A stretch of 64,000 nt of DNA from Pedobacter psychrodurus (GCF_004331735.1 NZ_SJSO01000021.1:1-64000), one strand, 5' to 3'. Shown: positions 1 through 8,758, numbered from the stretch's first letter. The notes: generated by a model not told the origin, from the letters alone. Translations and numbers: made by a program.

Positions 1-228
1 ACGTTCCAGCTGGGCTTCTTTAAGCTCCTTTTGAAGTTTCCGGATCAATTGCTGGTCCTCGCTAAGGCTTGTAGTATCAGCTTTTGCAATTCCTTCGCGC
101 TCTTTCCATTTACTTAAAAGGTTCGAACTTATACCCAATTCTATTGCAACATCCTTTATCGAACCGCGGGCATGGGCCAGATCCAAAGCCATTCTTTTAA
201 AAGGCTCATCAAATATTCGTTTGCTCAT
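1..228 (-). CDS. IS3-family transposase OrfA (3' part outside window)
   Basis: The reverse strand encodes 76 residues from an ATG at 228 and stays open to the window edge. The start MSKRIFDEPFKRMALDLA, followed by a helix-turn-helix (IKDVAIELGISSNLLSKW) and a glutamate/glutamine-rich coiled coil, is typical of the HTH_Tnp_1 OrfA of IS3-group insertion sequences. OrfA binds the element ends; the DDE catalytic OrfB would lie to the left of the window. The upstream end of the element probably falls within 229-310, but terminal repeats cannot be confirmed without the other end. Whether the copy is intact is unknown. Confidence 0.85.
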   Translation of the reverse strand, partial: MSKRIFDEPFKRMALDLAHARGSIKDVAIELGISSNLLSKWKEREGIAKADTTSLSEDQQLIRKLQKELKEAQLER

Positions 229-321
229 ATATTCAAATTTAAAGTTTAATGTTTAAATCTGACAAGTAAATCCCTCTAGTCAAATGTAGCAACTCCAAGA
301 GATCTATTTAGACAGATTTCT

Positions 322-436
322 CGACTGCGTTGCACTCCGCTCGAAATGACGATAACTCGAGGGCATTTTTACGCGTAGATCAATTGCTGTCATTTATATT
401 GATTTTTATACAATAATTATCCCTCAAAATGACAGC
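322..436. repeat. REP-like palindromic sequences
   Basis: Around 322-353 there is a half palindrome (TCTCGACTGCGTTGC then GCTCGAAATGACG) of the GTCAT-type seen elsewhere in the window. Bases 386-395 (GCTGTCATTT) are the exact reverse complement of 427-436 (AAATGACAGC), giving a 10-bp stem with a loop of about 31 bases. The rest of 229-478 shows no gene. Confidence 0.5.
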
Positions 437-478
437 AGCTTTTTATATGTCCTTATAATTTACCCTTACCTTTACTTC

Positions 479-988
479 ATGCAATTACAAGTACAAAACA
501 GCCTGGCAGCTGACATCGATACCATTTTCGAATTTTATGATATGGCTATTGCCCATCAAAAAAAGGTGTTCAACAAACATTGGCAAGGCTTTGACAGAAA
601 AATGGTGCAAACCGAAATTGATGAAAACCGCCAATATAAAATTCTTGTAGATGGGGTGGTAGCTTGTGTATTTGCTGTTACGTTTAACGATCAGTTAATT
701 TGGGGAGAACGGGATCATGATTCGATTTACATCCACAGGATTGTAACCCATCCCGAATTTAGGGGCTATTCTTTTGTTAAGGAAATTATCAAATGGGCCA
801 AAGATTACGCAGTAAAGAACAGCATTAAATTTATCAGAATGGATACTTGGGCTGACAATAAAAAACTGCTCGAATATTATACGGCTTGTGGTTTTGATTA
901 TGTAGGCGTAGTAACTATGGAAAAAACTGACGGATTACCAAAACACTATGAAGGAATTAGTTTAAGCCTGTTTGAAATTGCACTGTAG
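479..988 (+). CDS. GNAT family N-acetyltransferase
   Basis: A 169-residue protein with the GNAT fold order. A short N-terminal part is followed by the hydrophobic beta strand YKILVDGVVACVFAV, then IHRIVTHPEFRGYSFVKEIIKWA, which matches motif A (acetyl-CoA pyrophosphate loop, here degenerate compared with R/QxxGxG/A), and a C-terminal strand YTACGFDYVG. Such enzymes move an acetyl group from acetyl-CoA to an amine; the substrate cannot be predicted. It is a single-gene unit. A -7-like box TACCTTTA (467-474) lies only four bases before the ATG, which may mean a very short leader. Family is clear, role unknown. Confidence 0.8.
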   Translation: MQLQVQNSLAADIDTIFEFYDMAIAHQKKVFNKHWQGFDRKMVQTEIDENRQYKILVDGVVACVFAVTFNDQLIWGERDHDSIYIHRIVTHPEFRGYSFVKEIIKWAKDYAVKNSIKFIRMDTWADNKKLLEYYTACGFDYVGVVTMEKTDGLPKHYEGISLSLFEIAL

Positions 989-1011
989 CAACCGGAAATT
1001 TTTATAAAAGG

Positions 1012-1470
1012 ACTGTCATGCTGAGAGGTCAGTTTTAAGAAAAAACAAGGGAGTTTTGATGGCAGATTTGGGCGTTTCGTCATTCCCGCGCAGGCGGGAA
1101 TCTTAAAGCGCCTGCTGTTATGCCTTAGATAGTGTAGTGTTTGGCCCAAGCTCGGGCTTGCCTCGGCTCGCCGCCGCCGAAAAGGCTCTTACTTTTTCCT
1201 TGATGAAAAAGTAACAACCTGAGCGCAGCGAAAGCATGCCAGCCGTTAAAAACAACAAACACTAAGGCATAACTGAAAGGCTTGCAGCTTTTCTTGTAAA
1301 AACCTACGAAAACCTTAATTGTGGCAGTATCTAGGCTCTTAACCTTACCTATTCCCTACGCTCTCGCTTGATTCTGCCTTGTGCTGTGGATTATGAAAGT
1401 GGGAGCAAAGCTTTTCGTGCTTTTTCCTATGAAAAGCTGCTAGGCCAGATAACCAGGGGGCAGATGTGTA
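1012..1470. repeat. dispersed non-coding element, copy A
   Basis: The 549-base gap 989-1537 holds no convincing gene. Most of it is colinear with 55195-55565. Shared blocks include a 34-base identity (1184-1217 against 55337-55370) containing the perfect hairpin ACTTTTTC-CTTGAT-GAAAAAGT, a block at 1291-1312 (against 55391-55412), and a terminal hairpin AGCTTTTC (1409-1416) with GAAAAGCT (1431-1438). Copy A also carries a second palindrome, ATTCCCGCGCAGGCGGGAAT, at about 1082-1101, missing from copy B. It is probably a small non-autonomous mobile or structural element. Confidence 0.7.
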
Positions 1471-1537
1471 GCGTGTCATGGCTGTCATTAGTAACTTGTT
1501 TCAGCATCTTTTAGCTGTGTAGTAACATGGGTAAGTT

Positions 1538-2251
1538 CTACTTTTTCTCCTTCAAGAGCTTTTGTGTATGATCTAAAGATTCCCTATTCCCCCAGGCATC
1601 GTGCCCGGTAATCACAAATTTGGTCTCAGGATATTTCTGCTTTAAATTTTCTATGCTTTTTGGCCATGCGGCTAAATCGGACTCTGCAATATAACCCAAA
1701 TCATTTGCTTCGGTGCTTTTAATCAGGCAACCGCCGAACAAGACTTTATCTTTTGGAAACCAAACCACCAGATTATCCTTTGTATGCCCCTTGCCAGCAT
1801 AGTAGGTGTTTATTTTGTACTGCCCTACTGTAAAAGTTGTGTCGTTGGTAAAAGTATATTCCGCGCGGGGTTCTTTGTTGGTCTTCAATATCTCGTCGGT
1901 TAATTTATTGGTATATGTTTTTATGCCCTTGCTTTTAAAAAAAGCCAAACCACCTGCGCGGTCGCCGTGCGAATGTGTGGCAATGGCCAGCACTACTTTT
2001 TGGTGGTGTTTAGCCTGTATAGAATCTAAAAATGGCTGGAATTGTGTTGCGTCCCAAGGCGCATCGATTACTACAACGCCTTTATTGGTAACCAGGTACA
2101 CGGCATTTGCATCTGTTAAAGCACCTTTATAGGTGTTGTACGAGGTATAAACATAAAGATCGCCTGTTAAATGTTTGATTTTTAATTTCGGGTTTTGCGC
2201 GAAAGAGGCAAAGCTGGATAAACAAAGTAAAAAGGAAAAAAGATAACGCAT
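1538..2251 (-). CDS. bla: Subclass B1 metallo-beta-lactamase
   Basis: A 237-residue protein from the second in-frame ATG (2251), chosen because MRYLFSFLLCLSSFASFAQ is a clean signal peptide; an upstream ATG adds seven residues. The zinc ligands of subclass B1 are all visible: HSHGD (His, His, Asp), the His of GKGHTKDN, the Cys of LFGGCLIKS and the His of ITGHD. The GGCLIKS cysteine separates B1 from B2/B3 and from other MBL-fold hydrolases. Members hydrolyse penicillins, cephalosporins and carbapenems in the periplasm. It sits alone between a repeat and a GNAT gene with no mobile element touching it, which suggests a resident chromosomal gene. The substrate range is inferred from family. Confidence 0.88.
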   Translation of the reverse strand: MRYLFSFLLCLSSFASFAQNPKLKIKHLTGDLYVYTSYNTYKGALTDANAVYLVTNKGVVVIDAPWDATQFQPFLDSIQAKHHQKVVLAIATHSHGDRAGGLAFFKSKGIKTYTNKLTDEILKTNKEPRAEYTFTNDTTFTVGQYKINTYYAGKGHTKDNLVVWFPKDKVLFGGCLIKSTEANDLGYIAESDLAAWPKSIENLKQKYPETKFVITGHDAWGNRESLDHTQKLLKEKK

Positions 2252-2323
2252 AGGATAAAGTTTAATGGTCAATTTTAAAAATAAAAAGAGTGTCTTTATG
2301 CAAACGAACGCAATTGATTTAAA

Positions 2324-2830
2324 TTATTTAAATTCAATTTTCCAACTTAACATATCATCAACTTCTCCAATATGGATAAAGTTGTTTTTTTCTAAAATAG
2401 AATAAGAGGCCACATTGTCTTTTGTGGTGGCGGCAAAAACGGATTTTACTTTGGCTTGCTCTTTTGCCCATTCTATTAATCGGCCAACCGCTTCGGTCAT
2501 AAAGCCCTTACCTCTAAATTCCTCGTAAGTACCATAACCTATTTCAATTTCACCATTTGGATCAGGCTCCCCAACAAAACAGATATCGCCTACCATTCTA
2601 TGATCGGTTTTGGATATGATTGTCCATAAAGTATGGTACAGATAATCTTTATCCTTATCGAAAACGTTAGGTAAAATGGTCTGTTCTAAGGCATCGTGAA
2701 GAGAAGGAGAAATGTTTTTCTTAGTTGGCAAAAGGCCAAACTCTTGTTCTAATGAATGATCATCTTTAATATATTTTAAAAGCTGGTCGTGTGTTAAGGG
2801 CTTTAAAATGAGGCGTTCAGTTTCTATCAT
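2324..2830 (-). CDS. RimJ/RimL-type GNAT acetyltransferase
   Basis: 168 residues beginning MIETERLILKPL, the hallmark opening of the RimJ/RimL (Acetyltransf_3) branch. Motif A appears as IEIGYGTYEEFRGKGFMTEA, with the RGKG acetyl-CoA loop, followed by a C-terminal ILEKNNFIHIGEV strand. Relatives acetylate N-termini of ribosomal proteins or small amines; the target here is not predictable. It is codirectional with the beta-lactamase but the 72-base gap does not prove an operon. Confidence 0.85.
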   Translation of the reverse strand: MIETERLILKPLTHDQLLKYIKDDHSLEQEFGLLPTKKNISPSLHDALEQTILPNVFDKDKDYLYHTLWTIISKTDHRMVGDICFVGEPDPNGEIEIGYGTYEEFRGKGFMTEAVGRLIEWAKEQAKVKSVFAATTKDNVASYSILEKNNFIHIGEVDDMLSWKIEFK

Positions 2831-3000
2831 GCTAGATTAATTAGGATGCTAATTTAAGGGTTTAGCCTGAATGCATATTATCCCTATGTTTAATTTATGC
2901 TAACCTTAGCGTTAAATTCATCTAGATCCGTTTAATGTTTTTCAATTACTAATTTAGTATCGTTATTAAACATCTGGGTTATTGAAATGTTTATATAGCG

Positions 3001-4134
3001 TCAATCCTGCAACACAATTTCAGCTTCAAGGTCAGCAATTAAAAGGTCGATATGCGATTGCATTACATTTGGCATACAGATGATATGTGAATTGCCCTGT
3101 TCTGCTGCCAGTTGCCATTTTTTACAGATTGTTGCAGATGGGGTAGGGAAGTTTACGGTAATGGCATTTGCATTTCGCCATGCAGCTATGCCAATCTCTT
3201 TAAGTCTGTTTTCTGTATAAACTGCTGTTGCTAAACTGTGCATAGCCCTGCTTTTTAAACCTGCTATACCCAAACGTTTAATGGTGTACCATAAAAATAA
3301 AGGGCTATGGCCATTTCTGGATCCGGTAATAGTGGTATCAACACTTCCGATGTAAGCCACTGAACGGGCAATCCGATCACGATTCGATTTTTTGGCAATC
3401 ACCACTCCGCAAGGCATCGGCGAACCAAAAAATTTGTGGCCACTAATGGCAATGCTGTCTGCACCATCTTCAAAGTCGAATGCTGGTCTTGGTTCAATTA
3501 ATGCACTGTAGGTGCCAGAAAGTGCCGCATCAGCGTGGATATAATAATGCTGGATAGCCAGTTTTTTTAAAATGGTTTTAATTTTGGCCACATCATCACG
3601 TGCTTCGGTCATGGTGGTGCCAATATTGGCCATAATAATAACGGGCATGTGGCGGTTCATCTTAATGGTGTATTCAAGGTCTTCGTAATCGATTTCTCCG
3701 TTTTCCTGGGTACGAATGACGATGTTTGACATGTTGAGTAAATGCAGATTCTTTTGCACACTATAATGTGTAGCTTCAGAGTAATAAACCATTCCCTTTG
3801 GATGTAACTCACGGGCAAGGTATAAGCCATAGAGATTGCCTTCTGAGCCCCCATTGGTTACATAACCCCACCAATTATCAGCAGGAGCACGGAAAAGTTC
3901 GGCAAAAAACCGGACTACTTCTTTTTCCAGCTCACGCGAGCCTACGCCATAGGTCGAAGTAACGAAAGGATCGCCGAGGTTATTCATCGGATATTTTAAA
4001 AAATCAGAAAGTGCCTGATAATCGAAGTCTTTAGAAACGGGATAACCTAAAAATAAATCGGTCTGTTCCTTAACATGCTCTAACAGATCATTTAATACCT
4101 GTTGATCTTTTTCCTGTAATTTGCTCGCTTCCAT
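3001..4134 (-). CDS. hdc: PLP-dependent histidine decarboxylase-like enzyme
   Basis: 377 residues of the group II PLP decarboxylase family, with sequence style closest to bacterial PLP-type histidine decarboxylase (and plant serine decarboxylase). Visible features are NNLGDPF near residue 52, YVTNGGSEGN (91-100, phosphate contacts), THYS with His123 stacking on PLP, HADAALSG with Asp202 binding the pyridine nitrogen, and SGHKFFGSPMPCGV with Lys234 forming the Schiff base. The reaction would be L-histidine to histamine plus CO2, or decarboxylation of a related amino acid. It appears to be a single-gene unit with no antiporter beside it, so an acid-resistance role is not supported by context. 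Fold and chemistry are firm; the substrate is an inference. Confidence 0.8.
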   Translation of the reverse strand: MEASKLQEKDQQVLNDLLEHVKEQTDLFLGYPVSKDFDYQALSDFLKYPMNNLGDPFVTSTYGVGSRELEKEVVRFFAELFRAPADNWWGYVTNGGSEGNLYGLYLARELHPKGMVYYSEATHYSVQKNLHLLNMSNIVIRTQENGEIDYEDLEYTIKMNRHMPVIIMANIGTTMTEARDDVAKIKTILKKLAIQHYYIHADAALSGTYSALIEPRPAFDFEDGADSIAISGHKFFGSPMPCGVVIAKKSNRDRIARSVAYIGSVDTTITGSRNGHSPLFLWYTIKRLGIAGLKSRAMHSLATAVYTENRLKEIGIAAWRNANAITVNFPTPSATICKKWQLAAEQGNSHIICMPNVMQSHIDLLIADLEAEIVLQD

Positions 4135-4286
4135 ACCTGATATGATTTGCTGGCAAAATTAATAAAACAAAATATAGTATTATTATTCGATTTAAAATAA
4201 GAATATTATATTGTTTAGTATGTGTTTTTTGAAATTAAAATTTAATATAGGCGGTGGGTCTATCCTCTGCGAAATATAAAATATGG

Positions 4287-5894
4287 CTATTGAAGGTTAA
4301 GAAGTGCTTGCCTTACCGCATTGTCGGTCTGGTTTGATGCTTTGTAATAGCCCACATCGCCAAGATAATAGCGACAAAGCAAAGCTTTAAGGTCGTTTAA
4401 GATCACATTTTTCGAATTGTACAATTGAAAACGGTCTATCGCTACATTTTTGCGTTGAAGAAACCCGATAAAATCTTTAAAGTCGTTATCGTTTACAGTA
4501 AAGATGTTGATGTTCTGTTCTACAAAACTGGCGCTATATTTATTGGTAAGCACATTAAATACATAATCAGAAAGCACTTTTTTGCTCACTAAATTACTGT
4601 AAAACTTATTGTAGCCACTCGTGTCTAATTTCACAAATACATCTGGTTGGATACCGCCAATCGGTTTAACCTTTCTGTTTGGTTGAATATTTACACCCTC
4701 AGTTTTCTCAATAGAATCTTGAAAAGAAGTCCGGTCTCCGGTAAGCTCTCCGTCCATCATGCGTTCGTCTAATTCATGTTTGTAGGCATCGTAACCTTTC
4801 TTGTACGATTTTTGAATGCTACGCCCCGATGGTGTGTAATATCTTGCAATGGTTAAATTCAATGCAGAACCGTCGCCAAAAGCAAATTGTTCCTGTACCA
4901 AACCTTTGCCAAAAGAGCGGCGGCCAACAATAATCCCGCGCCCCAAATCCTGGATCGCTCCAGCTACAATTTCGCTCGCAGAAGCCGTATTTTCATTAAT
5001 CAAAATAGCCAGTTTACCATTTTGAAAAGCACCAGTGCCTGTAGAAAAGTAATCGGTACGTGGTTCATGTTTACCCTGTGTATATACTATAAGTTTGTTC
5101 TCGCCCAAAAACTGATCGGCCAAACCTGTAGCTGCAGTAAAATAGCCACCTCCGTTATCGCGCAAATCAAGAATCAGCTTTTTCATACCCCTTGCTTTCA
5201 GGTTATTGGCTGCAACAGAGAAATCGTTATCGGTATTGGCGCCAAACTTACTAATCCGCACATAACCGGTTTCGTTGTTAATCATGTAGGCGGCATCAAT
5301 ACTACTGATGTTTACTTTACCACGGGTAACCATAATGCGGTTACTTTGCGGAACCCCTGGGTGTAAAAGCACTACGCTCACACCAGTACCAGATCTGCCT
5401 TTAAAACGACCGGTAAGTTGATCTTTTGGTAAATTTCTTCCGCTTACTACTGCGGTATCGATACTCAAGATCTTATCTCCTAATTTTATCCCCGCCAGGT
5501 AAGCCGGCCCATCTTTAACCACGCCGGTAACCATCATGGTATCGTTAAGCATATAATATTCTATGCCTACACCTTCAAAGTTCCCTTCCAGGTTATCGGT
5601 CATTTCTTGCGCATCTGTTGGCGGCAAGTAAACACTATGTGGATCTAGTTGGTGTAAAACGCTGTCGATGGGTAAATTTTGAAGCGAATCGGTATTGATG
5701 TCATCAACATAATTGCCGTTGATGATGTGTAAAATTTCGTTTAATTTTTCGTCGCTATTGCTGGCTAGCTGAGGACTTTTTTTAACGCCAAAGCCCTGGT
5801 CTTTAATAAATTTTATGCCCAAAAACATACCCACTATTAAAATTACAGAATAGCTCACAGCAATCAGTATGTTGTTTCGGGTATTTTTTTTCAT
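4287..5894 (-). CDS. S41 family C-terminal processing peptidase
   Basis: A 535-residue periplasmic protease anchored by an N-terminal membrane segment (about residues 9-30). A PDZ domain lies at about 105-195 (EGVGIEYYML and GVVKDGPAYLAGIKLGDKIL). The S41 catalytic domain follows with LRDNGGGYF, the serine in NENTASASEI (Ser305 or the adjacent serine) and the lysine in FGKGLVQEQ (Lys330), which form the Ser-Lys dyad. The C-terminal region of about 150 residues is typical of the longer Bacteroidota members. The family trims C-termini of envelope proteins. Divergent from murQ with a 190-base shared upstream region. Confidence 0.92.
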   Translation of the reverse strand: MKKNTRNNILIAVSYSVILIVGMFLGIKFIKDQGFGVKKSPQLASNSDEKLNEILHIINGNYVDDINTDSLQNLPIDSVLHQLDPHSVYLPPTDAQEMTDNLEGNFEGVGIEYYMLNDTMMVTGVVKDGPAYLAGIKLGDKILSIDTAVVSGRNLPKDQLTGRFKGRSGTGVSVVLLHPGVPQSNRIMVTRGKVNISSIDAAYMINNETGYVRISKFGANTDNDFSVAANNLKARGMKKLILDLRDNGGGYFTAATGLADQFLGENKLIVYTQGKHEPRTDYFSTGTGAFQNGKLAILINENTASASEIVAGAIQDLGRGIIVGRRSFGKGLVQEQFAFGDGSALNLTIARYYTPSGRSIQKSYKKGYDAYKHELDERMMDGELTGDRTSFQDSIEKTEGVNIQPNRKVKPIGGIQPDVFVKLDTSGYNKFYSNLVSKKVLSDYVFNVLTNKYSASFVEQNINIFTVNDNDFKDFIGFLQRKNVAIDRFQLYNSKNVILNDLKALLCRYYLGDVGYYKASNQTDNAVRQALLNLQ

Positions 5895-6084
5895 CAGCGT
5901 TAATGCAAATTTATGAAAATTAGCGAGTTGATATATTTTTTAACTGCATTTTCATGTCTTTTGTTTATAATATTTAACATTAATTAACGCACAGAAAGCC
6001 TCGCTTGAAATTTATGACACATATTTTTGGGTTTTTAGCGCAGTTTTTAGAAAGAATTTACCGAATTTTATCAAAATTAAATTT

Positions 6085-6888
6085 ATGAATAGAGTTACCG
6101 AGCAAGAATCTAACTATGATCACATCGATAAGATGTCGGTGTTAGAAGTTTTGCAGGGCATTAATAACGAAGATAAAACTGTAGCATTTGCAGTTGAAAA
6201 ATGTTTGCCTCAGATCGAAAAATTAACTTCGGCAGTTGCCGAGCGAATGAAAAAAGGTGGTCGTCTTTTTTATATAGGAGCAGGTACAAGTGGTCGTTTA
6301 GGTGTAGTAGACGCATCCGAATGCCCACCTACATACGGTGTTCCTTTTGATTGGGTTGTAGGAATTATTGCTGGTGGGGATACTGCCATTAGAAGAGCGG
6401 TAGAATTTGCTGAAGATGATGCCGAACAAGCCTGGAAGGATTTGCAGGAATTTAATATTAACGAAAAAGATTGTTTGGTTGGCCTGGCAGCATCTGGTAC
6501 AACTCCATATGTAATTGGTGGATTAAACACAGCACGTAAGCATGGTATTTTAACGGGTTGCATTGTTTGTAATATCGGCGGACCTATTGCTGCAGAATCA
6601 GATTTTCCGGTTGAAGTGGTGGTTGGCCCTGAGTTTGTTACCGGTTCTACCCGCATGAAATCTGGTACAGCGCAGAAAATGGTGTTAAACATGTTAAGCA
6701 CGACTGTTATGGTTCAGCTAGGGCGTGTTGTTGGCAATAAAATGGTTGATATGCAGTTAACCAATCATAAACTGGTAGATCGTGGTACACAAATGGTTGC
6801 CGATGAGCTAAACATTGGTTATGATGAAGCCGCCGAATTGTTAACCCGTTATGGAAGTGTGCGTAAAGCAGTTGAAGCAGGACACTAA
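6085..6888 (+). CDS. murQ: N-acetylmuramic acid 6-phosphate etherase
   Basis: 267 residues with one SIS sugar-phosphate domain. GAGTSGRLGVVDASECPPTYG (about 72-92) and VTGSTRMKSGTAQKMVLNM are MurQ signatures. The enzyme cleaves the lactyl ether of MurNAc-6-phosphate to GlcNAc-6-phosphate plus D-lactate in peptidoglycan recycling, in the cytoplasm. It is slightly shorter at the C-terminus than the roughly 300-residue proteobacterial enzyme. No MurNAc PTS or kinase lies beside it, so the source of MurNAc-6-P must be encoded elsewhere (for example anhydroMurNAc kinase). It is followed by a word palindrome, then a conserved unknown gene. Confidence 0.93.
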   Translation: MNRVTEQESNYDHIDKMSVLEVLQGINNEDKTVAFAVEKCLPQIEKLTSAVAERMKKGGRLFYIGAGTSGRLGVVDASECPPTYGVPFDWVVGIIAGGDTAIRRAVEFAEDDAEQAWKDLQEFNINEKDCLVGLAASGTTPYVIGGLNTARKHGILTGCIVCNIGGPIAAESDFPVEVVVGPEFVTGSTRMKSGTAQKMVLNMLSTTVMVQLGRVVGNKMVDMQLTNHKLVDRGTQMVADELNIGYDEAAELLTRYGSVRKAVEAGH

Positions 6889-6890
6889 GA

Positions 6891-6976
6891 AATGAGAGAA
6901 GGATAGAAGGAGTGAATGATAAAATGTAGGAATAACTTTAACATTCAATCATTCAAAACTCACTCATTCAATAATT
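6891..6976. repeat. word palindrome between murQ and the next gene
   Basis: The left arm is built from GAATGA/GAGAAGGA-type words and the right arm from their complements (CATTCAATCATTCA, CACTCATTCAATAATT). It shares the 14-base string AATGAGAGAAGGAT and the right-arm words with the element at 57361-57508, so the two are related copies. Confidence 0.6.
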
Positions 6977-6983
6977 AAAGTAT

Positions 6984-7550
6984 ATGCACGAAATTGAGCC
7001 TTATTACCAATGGAGAGATGATTATATTTCGGCAGAAGATGAGCGTTCGCCATTTTATAACACCGAATATTCAGAACTTTACTTCGATAAGCAGATTTAT
7101 AACTTTTTATTGCACCCACAGTGGGATGAGTTTGGTTCGAATACCCTATATATGAAGGTGTTATATGCCGATTATGATCGCAGTTATGCCATTATAGAGT
7201 TTATAGGGGAGTGGAACGATGCCATTAATAATGATATCATGTTAATGAAGCGCGACATTTTAGAACTGATGATGGATGAAGGCATTAATAAGTTTATCCT
7301 GATCGGAGAAAATGTGCTAAATTTCCATGCTTCTGACGATAGTTATTACGAAGAGTGGTTTCAGGAAGTAGAAGATGGCTGGATTGTTGGGGTAAACTTT
7401 CAGGAACATGTAATCACCGAGTTTCGCGATAATAACATCGATTATTACATTAACTTTGGTGGTGCTTTTGATGATCTGCCGTGGCGTACATTAAAACCTT
7501 TACAGTTCTTTAAAAAAGTTGAAGAACTGCTGACAAAAAGATTGAACTAA
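6984..7550 (+). CDS. conserved protein of unknown function
   Basis: 188 residues, acidic and rich in Tyr, Trp, Phe and Asp, without signal peptide or membrane segment. No recognisable catalytic motif. The central part (YAIIEFIGEWNDAINNDIMLMKRDILELMMDEGINKFILIGENVLNF) reads like alternating beta strands and a helix, and a second half runs through GWIVGVNFQEHVITEFRDNNIDYYINFGG. It begins 95 bases after murQ and is followed 38 bases later by the Bax inhibitor-1 gene on the same strand, so it may be cotranscribed. I do not recognise a function. Confidence 0.75.
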   Translation: MHEIEPYYQWRDDYISAEDERSPFYNTEYSELYFDKQIYNFLLHPQWDEFGSNTLYMKVLYADYDRSYAIIEFIGEWNDAINNDIMLMKRDILELMMDEGINKFILIGENVLNFHASDDSYYEEWFQEVEDGWIVGVNFQEHVITEFRDNNIDYYINFGGAFDDLPWRTLKPLQFFKKVEELLTKRLN

Positions 7551-7588
7551 ATATTTATTTTTATATAGTTAAATACACAAAATTTAAA

Positions 7589-8344
7589 ATGGAACAACAA
7601 AATTATCAATATCAAAAAGACAGTGTTTTTGTACAGGAAAGATCCGCATCTAAACGTTTCTTCGGAAATGTTTTCTTATGGATGTTTGTCGCATTAGCTG
7701 TTTCTACAGTTGCAGCTTACTTTATCGCCAGTACACCGGCAGTATTGGATTATCTTTTATCTTATAACCCACAAACGGGTAAGGGTGGCTTTACTGTTTT
7801 AGGTTACATTGCAATATTTGCTCCACTAGGATTAGTATTCTTGATGGGTGCTGGTATGCAACGAATGTCTTATCAGGCGTTAATAGGTGTGTTTTTGCTT
7901 TATTCTATATTAACTGGAGTAATGCTCAGCTTTATCTTGTTAACCTATTCTTTGCCATCAGTTGTAATCAGTTTTGCTGCAGCCGCCGCGATATTTGCAG
8001 TAATGGCGATAATGGGATATACCACAGATACCGATTTAAGTAAATTTGGCCCTATATTATTTGCAGGTGTAATCGGTTTAGTGATCATTAGCATAATCAA
8101 TATGTTTTTGGGTAGCTCAACATTAGGCTACATCATGGGATTTATCGGAGTGGCGATTTTTACTGCATTAACTGCATATAAAGTTCAGGAGCTTAAAAGA
8201 ATAGGCGAAGGTTTGGATGAAAATGGAAACGCTCTAGGTGTAAATGAAAGCAAAAAATTAGCAATCATGGGTGCGTTGTCGCTTTACATTACTTTTATCA
8301 ACTTGTTTTTGTCGCTGTTACGTATTTTCGGTAACAGAAGATAA
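7589..8344 (+). CDS. Bax inhibitor-1/YccA family membrane protein
   Basis: 251 residues. A cytosolic N-terminus (MEQQNYQYQKDSVFVQERSA) leads to seven predicted membrane segments, starting at about residue 28 (VFLWMFVALAVSTVAAYFI). A long insertion sits between segments 1 and 2 (SYNPQTGKGGF), and the C-terminus LYITFINLFLSLLRIFGNRR matches the conserved UPF0005 end. Relatives include a bacterial pH-sensitive calcium leak channel and E. coli YccA, an FtsH modulator; either role here would be inference. The gene ends just before the SAM riboswitch. Confidence 0.88.
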   Translation: MEQQNYQYQKDSVFVQERSASKRFFGNVFLWMFVALAVSTVAAYFIASTPAVLDYLLSYNPQTGKGGFTVLGYIAIFAPLGLVFLMGAGMQRMSYQALIGVFLLYSILTGVMLSFILLTYSLPSVVISFAAAAAIFAVMAIMGYTTDTDLSKFGPILFAGVIGLVIISIINMFLGSSTLGYIMGFIGVAIFTALTAYKVQELKRIGEGLDENGNALGVNESKKLAIMGALSLYITFINLFLSLLRIFGNRR

Positions 8345-8439
8345 ACCTAAAAAACAGAACAATATTCTTAAGGCCGCGCAGTTTTGCGTGGCCTTTGTAA
8401 TTTTATTTGGTAGCTAAGCGATAATTTTTGGAATTGATG

Positions 8440-8447
8440 TAGCTTTG
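8440..8447 (+). promoter_or_regulatory. -7 box of the metH promoter
   Basis: TAGCTTTG matches the Bacteroidota sigma consensus TAnnTTTG and lies 15 bases before the SAM riboswitch, where a start site is needed. A convincing TTTG at the usual -33 spacing is not seen. Confidence 0.45.
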
Positions 8448-8462
8448 TTGCATTTTTGTATG

Positions 8463-8564
8463 CTTATTAAGAAAGACGGAGGGATTAGACCCAACGAAGT
8501 CTTAGCAACCTGTAACCATACAAGGTGCTAAATTCTATCCCGAATAAATTCGGGACCAGATAAG
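8463..8564 (+). ncRNA. SAM-I riboswitch upstream of metH
   Basis: The 5' strand CTTAT (8463-8467) pairs with ATAAG (8560-8564) to close P1. Between them are the conserved SAM-I blocks: AGGGATTAGACCCAACG (P2/kink-turn region), TTAGCAACC, and GGTGCTAAATTC, plus a short hairpin CCCGAATAAATTCGGG. The element senses S-adenosylmethionine and should switch off metH when SAM is high. The expression platform is not obvious; no poly-T terminator follows directly, and the word palindrome at 8610-8747 lies between riboswitch and metH. Confidence 0.88.
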
Positions 8565-8609
8565 TTTAGGATTACGATTCACGTACCAACTTTTAAGATA
8601 AGCCTTTTG

Positions 8610-8747
8610 GAGACTTGAGACACTAGATTTGAGACAATAGATTTGAGACAATAGACTTGAGATTTGAGACATAGCGTCTAACCCGATCTCATATATCTAG
8701 CATCTGATATCTAACATCTAACATCTAACATCTCATATCTCAAATCT
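8610..8747. repeat. word palindrome in the metH leader
   Basis: The left arm repeats AGATTTGAGACAATAG-like words and the right arm repeats CATCTAACATCT and CATATCTCAAATCT, complements of the left. It would fold into a long imperfect hairpin in the metH 5' untranslated region. It shares words (AGATTTGAGA, ATCTCATATCTCA) with the element at 32222-32287 between nuoE and nuoF. Confidence 0.6.
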
Positions 8748-8758
8748 TACAACAACAA

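Noticed and set aside
946..1149. 67-residue minus-strand ORF
   Set aside because: It lies over the dispersed repeat and the end of the GNAT gene, has no signature, and is not preserved in copy B.
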